Assembly: GCA_037783415.1 (NCBI GenBank) | Contig: JAZGTN010000003.1 | Span: 3,448,501-3,512,500, forward strand | Direction: 5' to 3' | DNA: 64,000 bases | Origin: Leptasterias polaris | Taxonomy: Eukaryota > Echinodermata > Asteroidea > Forcipulatida > Asteriidae | Shown: piece after piece, positions 43,501-55,500 of the stretch | Layout of the letters: the number at the start of each line of letters is the position of its first letter | Numbering within the stretch: position 1 is the stretch's first letter | Notes under the pieces: model-generated | The model's database searches: none | Seen by the model: only the letters and a program-made list of their open reading frames with translations | What the model was told of the DNA's origin: nothing | Made by a program: the position numbers and the translations under genes

Positions 43501-46500
43501 ACCGCATGCACATACTGTATTATTCAATTTGTTTATTTGCATATGAGTGTGGAGGCAGGTATGGGGATGCGTTTCAGGGAGCAAGTTTTCTTGGCCCGGG
43601 GCAGGCGGGGTCGCCCTAAAATTGTTCAGAGACTAGCCAGCATGACCAGTATGACCAGTTAGTTTGTCATTTTCACTAGTCCATCACCTATTTCACCAGT
43701 AGTATTTTCAAATGAAATGGGGAAGCTTTTCAACACTGGACTGGCCATCCAGCCCACTAGGAGAGGATTTTGACTTGTCCTCAGGGGGTCTTACAAATAA
43801 CTGCCATTGGCCAGCGGATCACTGTTAAGGAAGAACGCTGAGGAAGGGAAGGGGATCAGTTGTAAAGCTGCACATATAACTGTTAATAGTTTTGCCATTA
43901 TTCAGGAAAAAGGGTATTGTGTACACGTATTGCTTAGACAAGTATATTTGTATGCTAAGCTGAATGGAAATAAATTCTGCAAAATAATACGTTTGAAAAG
44001 AATGACTTTTGCTGACTCTTCTGTTATGATGTAAACGTTGTTTGTTTTAGTTATTTGTATTATTTGTTGAAACCCTTCCCCAGGGTGATGGGGGTATGTT
44101 CTCTTTGGAATAAAACAAGAAATCAATCAATTATTAGCGCTATATGACATGACAGTATTTCAAATGGAAGTATTTTTCAAGTATAATTTGTACTTGGTAC
44201 TTGGTTGTGCAATCCCATCACCGCCCAATTTGTGCTAAACTTGGATGCTGTGTAAAAGTGATGTCAACAGTCAGGGGGATAAGGTGCCAAAAGAAAATAG
44301 TAAAAGTGCACTTTTTGCAGGTGCAGAAATTAAATGAGGTTTTAAAAGGAACAAAATTAGCCATGCAGGGAGGTTGCATTACTCTGATGCCAGGGGTGGC
44401 TGCTGGTTAGAAGCCCTATGTGTAGAACAGCAGATGGTGGTAGCCTGTTCCAAACTGACATTAGTCTTTGCGAAGAAGGTATAATTTTATGAATTTGATG
44501 GTTGGGATAGGCCTAATTGTAGGCCTACTACTGGTAGAAGTAAAACAGAAAAGCTTTTTTGATTAAAACCAAACATGTAATTGTTGCTAACATTTCCAAT
44601 TATCATGTACCTTACTTAACTGGAAATCCTTCGGTTTTTTTAAAGTATATTTCTATAGGGTATCTTCCTTACTAATACTATGCCAAAATCAAACAACATT
44701 TAATATGGTAACTCAACATCCAAACTGTTGGACCTTGATTATGGTGGTTCAGAAGGTAATATTGCTCAAAAAAAAATTCTGCTGAGATTTGTCAGAGAAG
44801 TGTCCTCGCAATGATGCCACCATATATCATGATGGAGGAAAATATTAACACAATGCCACAGGACATAAATGGCATTTAAGGCAGTGGTCTTTCAAACAAT
44901 GGTTATTAGACCAAGGAGAATTCAGCGATGTGGTTAATAGAATTAAACTGTAGTTTCCAGTGTATCTTGGCAGGAACGAATCTATTGGCCTATAGATAGT
45001 TCCCAGTAGACGCCATCTTTACGGGCAAATCGCATTTTGGCTTGCAGGCGCGTCAAGCGCTCAAATTATTAACGCAGCCGCGTCATTCACTAACCAATCA
45101 TGCAATGAGTTTTGTGAAATGTGCGCGTGTTGCACGCCGTTCTCACGCGAAACGCATGACTGTGTGTTCCAAATTGCCCGTAAAGATGGCCGACTTACGT
45201 CATATTGCAACCTATCTATACCCTTTCAACAGCAACAAATCAATGATGTCCTTTTCATGTAACGGCTTATTGATGTTTAGTACAATGGAGAGCTCTAGGG
45301 TTGAGCTATATCAAGGATTTCCTGTCTGTAAAATCGGCCATGAAATGTGATTCCAATGGGATACTTCGCACTTTGAATACAGCCTTTAGCAAGATAAGAT
45401 CAATACCTGGTTGTTTATTGAGCTGTCTCTGTGAATTTTTATAAACAAAGATGTTATTATTTGTCTAAAAGATTTAGTTAAATATCAAATAATAAACCAC
45501 AAGGGAAACTGACTGAGTAAATTTTTAAATGATTTTGGGTTGAACAAAGAAAAATTGACTAGAGCGGGATTTGAACCAACGACCTCCGGTTTAACGTGCC
45601 GGCGCTCTACCAACTGAGCTATCTAGCCCTATGTTGACTAGGGACCAGACTGTTCAGGGTTTGCCTATTAACTTTTTCAGAGACTAACCAGCAAGACTAG
45701 TTTAGCTGGTAGTATCACTGGTTCCCCAGCATTTTCACCGGTGCAGATAGGGATGGTTTTCTCAAAATTGAACCAGTCATCCGGACCACTTTGAGAGAAT
45801 TTTGGCTGGTTCTGAGGTCTTTTACCGAGCATTTGGCTAGGGGACACTGTTAAAAGAGAACGATGCAATTTTCCCTTCCAGCCTCGGTATGACAATTGAT
45901 TTGTATGGGGGAGAAAAAAACTAAGATGGTTACACAATGATAAAAGCTAAGGCTGCATCCTTAAATGGCCCTGGTAGTGTCGTGGCCGAGCAGATAAGAG
46001 CACAGGACCTCAAGTTCTGGTGTTTCAGATCAGCAGAGTGTGGGTTCGAGTCCCGGTCGTGACACTTGTGTCCTTAAGCAAGACACTTAACCATTATTGC
46101 TTCGTCCTTCAAATGGGACGTAAAGCCATTGGTCCCGTGTGTTGTGTAATGCACGTAAAAGAACCCAGTGCACTTATTGTAAAAAGAAGGGGTTCGCCCC
46201 GGTGTTCCTGGTTTGATTGGCTGCATATTGCGCCACAGCACCTTGTAAACCATTACATGATGCTATGTAAAGGAATAAGTCTCATACTTCAAAACGTAGC
46301 TCCATATTCTTGCAGGAAAATACTGACTGTTGAAGCGCCTTTAGTGTCACTGAGTGACAGATATAATATGCGTGCTATATATAAGAAGCCATTATTATTA
46401 TTATTATAGTGGCAGTAACAACTCTTGCCAGTAACAACTTTTGAGGTCCAGTCAAAATTCTGTCCAAGTGGTCCTGCTGGCTGGTTCATTTCTTCCGAAA

Positions 46501-49500
46501 ACCACATGTTCGGTAGGCCACTGCCTGCACCGTCTCAATGTACCATACAAATGGCAGTAGAACAAAATCCTTAAGTAGGACCGGTGGAAAAGCAGGGGGA
46601 CCAGTGAAGTGATAGCTAACAGGTCCCACTGGCTAGTCACTAAAAAATTGAAAGGGCATTGCAAACCCAGCTCTGAACTTAGCAGAATACCCAAAAGGTA
46701 TATAAAGGCTTCAGCATTGTTGCTGCTGCCAACAGGCGTAGTCAAAGTCCCTCAACTCTGCCACGGCCTTCATGATGGGGCTCCATCTGGAGTAGCAATC
46801 TCAGTTCTTCAGGGCCTTAAAGCTGCAGAAAATATTAGTTTTGTGATCGCTGATTAAAATTTGCTGATTGCTGATTATACTGGAGACTCTAATCTACTTG
46901 GTTGTTATATTTACTGGCACAGATAGGTTGCCTCACCTTGGGTTACTAAGAGAGTCTAAGTGATATAACTGTTATACTTGTTATAAGATTTTGACTTTTA
47001 AATTGGTGACCTCGTCCTGTCTTCTTCTGACCAACTGCCCACAAATTATGGGTTGTCTTGACCAACTGTCTGCAAACTATGGGTTGTCTTATCCACAAAC
47101 TATCGATTGCCACAGTCAATTACGGAAAAAGTCCCAGACCAAGTCCCAGACCGAAAACTAATTTATTTTGCCTTAGTTTTTTTTCTCTTTGTTGGTTTTT
47201 TCATGTAGCTTCCTTGTTGCTGTTTGCCTTTACTGGTATTGTTTGGGTTTTTTCCTTAGTTGTATTTTTCTACCAGATATTTTTGATTAGTTTTACTGAA
47301 TACTTTTTTCCATCCTGTAATTGGCACTTGGCAGTTGGAATAAAATAAAATAAATAATAAAACAGAATTACTTTAAAGTTTGGACCTGCAGGAGCTGCTT
47401 GTACACATTTCATTATGAGACCAGTGTCATATGCCAAAGCTCTATGGGTAAAGAATGATGAGGGATTATCTCATGATTATCCCTATATTAATCCCCCCTA
47501 TAAATCCCAAATTGCAAGTGGTGTAGTTAAACTCTTACTACTTGAGTAAGAAATGATTGTAGTAAGCCAGTTGGCCTGGCAATGAACCCTCCTAGTCTAG
47601 TCAGATTCACTGTTCCAGTTAACGATCAGGTCAGCGGAAGAGTCAGCTGTTTTTCTACTCATCACGTTCATTCTCTTACAGATGAACAACCCCCCTCTCC
47701 CACGAGACTAAAATGCTGATGACAATAACATATTTTGATTCATTCATAAAAAAGAAAAAATAGACAAATTGAACTCCCCAGTTTTTGCAATTTCAGGCAT
47801 GGTTAGGTCTTCACTAATAAACTTTTTTTTTTGTAGAATATGTACTTCGACATCCAGTGTACATGGGGCATATCGTGAAATTGGTAATCTAAAACATTTA
47901 CAGCTTTCAAAAAACTCAAACAAAGAAGGTGGGGGGGAGGTTCAGTATCTTTCCATATGTTTATGTATTTTGTCTGTGATTGTTTTAGAAACCAAGACTT
48001 TTCGCTCTGGCCTATACTCTAAAAAATTGTGGGTCGGAATTGACCTGGGTTCAGAGTCTTGTGAGTACTGACCCATATCTGGGTCAGTATGACCTGGAAT
48101 CTGTCTCAAATTTTACCCAGATATGGGTCGAACAGATGCAGAATCCAAGTTCAACTCACACCTTTTTTTTAACCAGTTTCCGAGTCAGCCCGACTCAAAA
48201 ATGGTTCAGGTCCCCATATGACCCAGAATTTGAGTCAATTCTGAGTCAGGGGTTTTTTTAGAGTGTAGGCACCATCCACTTGTTTGAAGTCCCTCACCAA
48301 AAGTGTCCTAAAGTTCAAAAGCTGGAGTGCAAGCCGAAGCTATGGGGGAATGTCCGGAAACATTCAATGTCCGTTTGACATGGGTTATTGAAAGTTCTTG
48401 GTTGCCTTCAAGTTGGAATGCAAGGGTTGGATACAGTTCAAAGTCAGTTATAGATTCAACTTTTGTACCAGCACCATGGTTTTGTACAGGATGTTTGCTG
48501 CATGCGCAGACCTTGTACATTTTAACTCTCGGCAAAGGTTCATCCAAAGTCTTTGATGTATTCTGGTGAATTTTTGACCTCGATCGGTGTTCGGTGGTAC
48601 TTTTACATTTTTTAATTTTGAATATCAAAAGTTCATCGCTAGAGCCAGTTTTTTTTTTTGATTTGTTACCTCTGATTTCAAACCCTTTTTTATCATCTTG
48701 AGTGTCAGACTTCTTTAACTTCATCCATTATTAATGATTATTATGGGCAATGATTGATAAGCCCCCTCTGGGCAGGATTAGTATACTTTGAAGTTACACA
48801 TACTTAAACTCTATATAAATGTGGCAGTGTCGGAGGTTCAATTTTTATAGGGCACGCTTGCGTTCCAGTTTTTCATTGATAATGATAACTCTTGGGTTTT
48901 ATGGTATGCACAAATGGCACCCTGAATGTGGCTTGCTTCTGTAAACCTAATTGATTTTTTGAAACATTTTTATGACAAATTTATGGGCGGTTTTTTCAAG
49001 ATAAGTTCAACAGTGAAGATGTTTGGTTGTTTGGAAATGCCCCAAAGTACCAAAATAGTGCAGCAAGTTTAAATTGATCTGATCGTTAGTATTCTTTACC
49101 TCGTTATTAGAGTCATTAGCAGCGTTCTCCCTTTACATTGGTCTGCTGGCCAGATGCCAGTTAAAACACCAGAGGACCAGTCAAACTTTACTCAAAGTGG
49201 TCTGACTGGCTGGTTCTTTGTTGAAAAGCATAGACTAGATTCATTTGAAATATATGGACTAGTGAAAAAGCTGACAGACTAGTGAAATGACAAGCTTTCA
49301 TGGTCCTGCTGGCTAGTTACTAAAATAGTTAACAAGAAACCCTGATTAGTTATAGATAAAGATTTCACTCCTGTGCCAGACTTGTGATCCAATGGAGGAA
49401 GGAATAATTCCTTCCTCCATGGTGACCTTTGAGAGGCCTGCAAGATTATTCACAAATCTGCATGTGTTTGCAAGAATTGTTCAATAAAATGTTCAGGGTG

Positions 49501-52500
49501 TGTTTTTGTTTTTCAACCAATTGGCTTCTTTTTTGTTCCTTCAATAATTTGTTTTTGAGTTACCAGTGGTACTTCTTGTACCTAGCTGGTGCAGTTCGCT
49601 GCAGAAGTAGCAGTGTGTGAAACCACATCAATTCAAAGCTTTAGCACCCACCTTGCAAGAATCCCTATTTTTGTAACCTTTTTGTCTTTCCATTTCCCAC
49701 GTCCATGCTTATCATTACCTCATTTGAATGCCGTGTTTTTGCTGATTTAGAAGCTGTTTGTATTAATGCTTAGTTCCGCATTCCTTGGTACATTTAATTT
49801 GACTACTGTAGTAGCCAAATTGTGACTGGCCTGGACAGACTACAAGTACTGTAGTGTTTTTTCATGGCTCTTCATTGTTTCCACTGTTTTCACTGGGTGC
49901 TGTCCTTTCTCTGGGGTCTTAAACTTACGCCTCATTCTACAGCAGACAGCCATTTTTATTTTATTTTTTATTTTATTTTTGTGAATGGAAAAAGAAGATG
50001 CTAAATCCAGCTCTTAATGCAGATTGACCCAGAAAAAAACCCTGTCACACGACCTGCTTTCAAAACCTGTCTTCTAAACCTGCTTTAATTACCATTTCCC
50101 CCAGTAACAACTTCCTGGCCTTGTCCCTTCATGTGGAACTCATGAACCCATCAGGCCTACAAGGCAATCCAACAATGAAATTGTTCTTTCTGCTTTAAAG
50201 ATAACCGGAGGAAAAGAAAGTAGGCTACATGTAGCTCAATTAAATTGAGTTCATCGTACATTCATCTGAAGTCAGTTGTGGCCGGAACGGAATCGTTCAC
50301 CATGTGTGAAGGATTCTTGTAGAAACTTGACGCCATCTCACCGTTGCTCGCTAGGTGGGGAGAAGTTGAGTGCACAGTCAAGGCTACTTCAATGTTTTAT
50401 TAGTTTGACTGTGGGATGGATGGAATGTGAACTTATGACTGACAGGGCTGGATGAAGTGTTCTGCAGGCCCTAGCCACCAATGTTCGCTACATTTAGGCC
50501 CTAGGCACCAATGTTCTCTACATTTAGGCCCTATAGGCACCAATGTTCACACCTCTTCTCATTTTGCTCTCCAAACCTGGAATGCACTCACTATCCACAT
50601 CAGATAGTCTGACTCTTTATGCAAATTGAAGAAGTACTAGCATCAAAAGTTATTTATACCCCATCTAATGCGCTATATTCTTGATGTAGTGGCGCTTAAT
50701 AAATGCCTTCATGGTGTACATGTAGGCCTTAAGCACCAGCGTTCAGTACGCCCTAGGCACCAGTGTTCCGCATGCTTTCAGTGTTCCATAGGTGTTCCCT
50801 AGGCCCTAGCACCAGTGTTCCCTAGGCCCAAAGCACCAGTGTTCTGTAGGCCTTAGGAACCAGTGTTCCGTAGGCCCTAGGCACCAGTGTTCCCTAGGCC
50901 CAAAGCACCAGTGTTCTGTAGGCCTTAGGAACCAGTGTTCCGTAGGCCCTAGGCACCAGTGTTCCGTAGGCCCAAAGCACCAGTGTTCTGTAGGCCTTAG
51001 GAACCAGTGTTCCGTAGGCCCAAAGCACCAGTGTTCTGTAGGCCTTAGGAACCAGTGTTCCGTAGGCCCAAAGCACCAGTGTTCTGTAGGCCTTAGGAAC
51101 CAGTGTTCCGTAGGCCCAAAGCACCAGTGTTCCGTAGGCCTTAGGAACCAGTGTTCCGTAGGCCCTAGGCACCAGTGTTCCGTAGGCCCAAAGCACCAGT
51201 GTTCCGTAGGCCCAAAGCACCAGTGTTCTGTAGGCCTTAGGAACCAGTGTTCCGTAGGCCCTAGGCACCAGTCATTTTTCCAAAGGCCCGATAGACTCTA
51301 GGGCCAATTTCATAGTTCTTTTAAATGCTGGATTTTCATATGAATTTGTTACCACCTGATTTTCCCACTTAACTTTGCTTACTGCATGGACATAAAACTC
51401 TGTACTTGAGTGCAGTAAGCGGATTAGCATGATCTGTGTGGAGCTGTGTGTTCGTCCATGACAACTACATATGGGCCTTTTCATTTACAAATTAGGTATA
51501 ACTGAGGGGCAGGTTTTGAAGAACCAGACAAATTATGCTTCACCCACAGTGGTTTTTGTTGTCTTTTTATTACTTTATTATTATGTTTTAATCTGTACAA
51601 AACTCTCCCCACTGTACGTTTACATGTACAACAACCGACTCAACAAGTGCCAAACATGTAGGTACATCACACACTGCACGAGCTGGACGCTACCCACCCA
51701 TGCAAAAATGAGCTAGCCCACCAACACACTGAGGGCCCCCGCGACCCACAAGTGTTGATGTAACTTTTCGTTTTCAAGACATTTTCTACACGACCATAAC
51801 TATTTCATTTTTCGTGGTATCAAAACAAAAATGATATCAAGTAAATCTTCACTAACTAGACTTTCTAAGAGTATAAATATAACAGCTTCAATCACATCTA
51901 AAAAGAGTGAATTTACCACTTAAACTGGAGCCCTTTTTCAAATTCGCCATCTCTGTCAGAGTTCAACGGATGCTGAGGACGCGCATTTCAATGGGATATC
52001 AAACAACAATTCTGATTAAAATTCAGCCAATCAGCGAGATTTTAACATAACATTTCGGCGAGGGATCAACCTCTATTTTTTTTTTTTGAGAATCTCCCCG
52101 TCACAGACAGGAAACATTTATTTCATACTGACTCAACAATAAGATACATACATTGTATTTGTAGAAAAGCAAATAATTAATCAATACATGTGTATCACAC
52201 AATATGATTTAACTGAACATTTATGTACATGAGTCAATATGTAGGAAGAAAGTGAAGCAAACAATGTTACTTTTGTTCTTTTCCCTATTTGACAGACAAA
52301 ACAGACACAGCTAAGACCAAACAAACATAACCGATTTAAAAAAAATAAAAAAATAAAAACAAAATTAGATAATGATGGCAACCTCCATGATGTATCTAAC
52401 AAGTAATGTTTAAGTTTTCTTGAAAATGTACTAATTGTAGCAGGTTGCTTAAAATTTATGGGAAGACTATTCCAATATTCTGTTCCTCGTTGCACAACAC

Positions 52501-55500
52501 TATTTTTGTGAATGGAAGTTCTATTATAGTTGACATACAAATCCCCCTTTAATGCTTTACGAGTGCCATAAGAATGTATCGATGAAGCTAAAGTAAACAT
52601 TTAATTAAAGCTGTTGGGTAATAGGCCGTAATTGTACTTGGACATGAATTTACCCAAGTTCAGACGATACAGGTCATTAAATTTGAGCACTTTAAGTTTG
52701 GCAAATATAGGAGCTGAATGAGATAGATAGTTGGCTTTTGTGATAATTCGAACGGCTTTCTTTTGCAATAGTAAAAGTTTGTTACATAGTGCCTTTCCGT
52801 GACCCCAGGATAATATTGCGTAATTTAAATATGAGAGGATGAATGCATTGTATAATGTTAACATATTTTTTTGCGATAGAAAGAATTTCAATCTATTCAT
52901 AATACCAACATTTTTTGAGATTTTGGTGGTTAAAACATCTATGTTTTTTCCAAGACAAGTTCTCATCAATATGAATACCTACAAATTTACAGCTCTTTGT
53001 TTGGTTGAGAGCACTGTTATTTAAACAGAGGGGTATATGGCGCACATATTTCTTTTGCCTGACACAAAAAATTATATAGTTTGTTTTAAGAGCATTAATT
53101 GACAGTTTATTTGCTAGAAGCCAGTTACTTATTTTAACAAGCTCTACGTTAAGGTTTTGTATTGCTATTTCAACATTGTGGTGATTATATGAAAGGCTTG
53201 TATCATCTGCAACATACAGAAAGAGATCAAACTAGACATAATTTTTTGTAGGAAACAAAAAAGAGGTGTTCGGTGTGACCTCTTGTTTCAAAGAAATGTT
53301 ATAAACATGTCTGTGTATTAAATATTGATATACTTCTATAGAGTCTTTAGAATGGTGGTTCTAAAGATTTGACCAAACTTTTTAGATGTAACACATCCCA
53401 GCTTGAGTACATGCAAAGTTTCCATTTGATCACCAAAGTTGTTCTGTACATATAGATCTTGTAAAACACTACCTTGGTGGTGACATAACATGAAAATTAA
53501 TGACATCGTGAAAACGTCACTCAACATTATATCCTTGTAGGACCTTCCAAGTCTCATGCAAAATGAAATTCGATTATAGCTTGCTTTGAACTGAAGATAT
53601 GTAACAATTGGTCAAAATTTCAAAAATTTGTAAACAAAATTGATGACGTCATCAAGTCGTCACTCTAGCTTTAAGTAGTCAATATCACTGTCTATCAACA
53701 TGCCAAGTTTCAACTCAGTCAAACTTGTGGTTTTGTAGATACACAGCTTCAAAAAGTAAACCTTTAGTGCGATACCACGTGACACATGATGACGTCATCA
53801 ATCTAAAAATTCACACATATGTTGTCTGTATGAAGGTCATTATGTATACCAATTTTGAAACGATTATCATAAACTTCACCACAGACATCTAGTAAAAGTG
53901 TATTTTTAATTGTTTTTAACCTGCCGCTAGAGGGCACTCTTGACTTTTATGACGTCACTTGTCTAATTTTTTTAAACCAGACTCTTGCTCGACTATAACA
54001 CCGTTAAAAAAAACTTCAAAAAGTGTGCCACTTTTAAATTACAAGGCACTTCCGGTTTCTTCCTGTTTCGACCGGAAGTAGAGGTCATGTGAGGTCACGC
54101 ACACGACAAAAATAAAGACCTATATGACCTAAGTATGATCCCGCATAAAACAACCGCCGGTCTCTTAAGTGTGATTTGTTACAGAATTTCAAAGATTAAT
54201 TTATTTTTTTCTTAAGTAGCTCTTAAACCATTCCAGGGCCAATCCACGAACACCAATATTCTCTAGCTTAGTAATAAGAATGTCATGGTTAACAGTGTCC
54301 AAAGCCTTGGACAGGTCGAGGAAAACACCAATTGAAAATTGTTTATTATCAATAGCGTTAATAATTTTCTCTAACATACTTGTAATAGCTAATTCTGTGG
54401 AGCGTTGTGCTCTGAAACCGTATTGGGATTCTGATAGAAGGCCATGCTTGTTAATAAAACAAATTAGTCGCTTGTATACCAATTTCTCAAATATTTTAGA
54501 AAACACAGAAAGTAGTGATATAGGTGATTTTAAAGCTCAAACGAAAATAACCGGCCGGAAGGTTGCCGAGTTACGAGGGTTTAGGGACCGCATTGCGTAG
54601 TCTGCATGAGCCGAAAAATGCCGGAAACACGGTAAAATTTACAAAACTGACAATCTTTACACCCCAAAGTACGGGACTTAAACCAACAGTTTAATACAAT
54701 TTTAGAGCTGTTATAATGATGAATAACTACTATCATTTTTTTCACAAAAACAAAATTTATACGTTGAGTAGAAGTTGAGATATGAAACTGGAAAGACAAA
54801 AAAAACAGCGGTTTTGCGTCCTTTCTGGAGGCGACTTTCGCTGTTTTCGTTGCTGGTCACTTAAGTTGTACAAAGGAATTCATATGTTAGAATGGTTTAC
54901 AATTACATGCATTGAGGTTTATGATAAGATTTGTACTATCCATGTAGTCTAAAGCTTTACCAAAGTCCAGAGAGATGATTTTTAAAGTTTGTTTAAAAAC
55001 AATTTCTTATATGCTTCAGTGTGTGATTGCACGAGTACTTTCTTGTAAGGCCCCAGGCACAGTTGCTTCTGCGCTTATTGGATAATCCGACCCTAAATTC
55101 TGTGGACAATCCCCACATATCCCCTGGATGGGATGAAGTCGGTGATCCAGACTGAACTGGGAGCTTACCTTTAACATCCACTGTATACATACCTCCTTGC
55201 ACCTAATCCACCTATCGTCACTGTATTTCTCTTGGGTGCACCAGTTTGGAAGTCAGTTTCCTTGTGTGTTACTGTGCAAGATTCATTTTAGGCGAGATCG
55301 GCCCATGTGGTCATAGACAATGCAACCCAAAATGGCAGACCATGGGCAGACACAGTGAGACCATAGAGCAAGGTCCTTGCTCTATGGTGAGACATTGGTC
55401 CAAGGCGTCAGTATTAACACAGAGAAAGGACCTCATGGTATTGTAACATGTGAATATAGATGTTACAGGGTATTGGCCGATAGATGCAGAAAGAAGATAA

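Noticed and set aside
45556..45629. Functional tRNA gene
   Set aside because: Mismatched acceptor stem and C at position 33, among dense repeats; kept only as a tRNA-like element.
46020..46409. 129-codon plus frame
   Set aside because: Falls entirely within a tRNA-derived SINE.
50894..51268. 124-codon minus frame of AYGTLVPK-like octapeptides
   Set aside because: Produced by the 24-bp minisatellite period; it has no start context and no recognisable repeat-protein fold.
50723..51275. Array of regular repeats that might suggest CRISPR
   Set aside because: The units are contiguous with no unique spacers, and the genome is eukaryotic.
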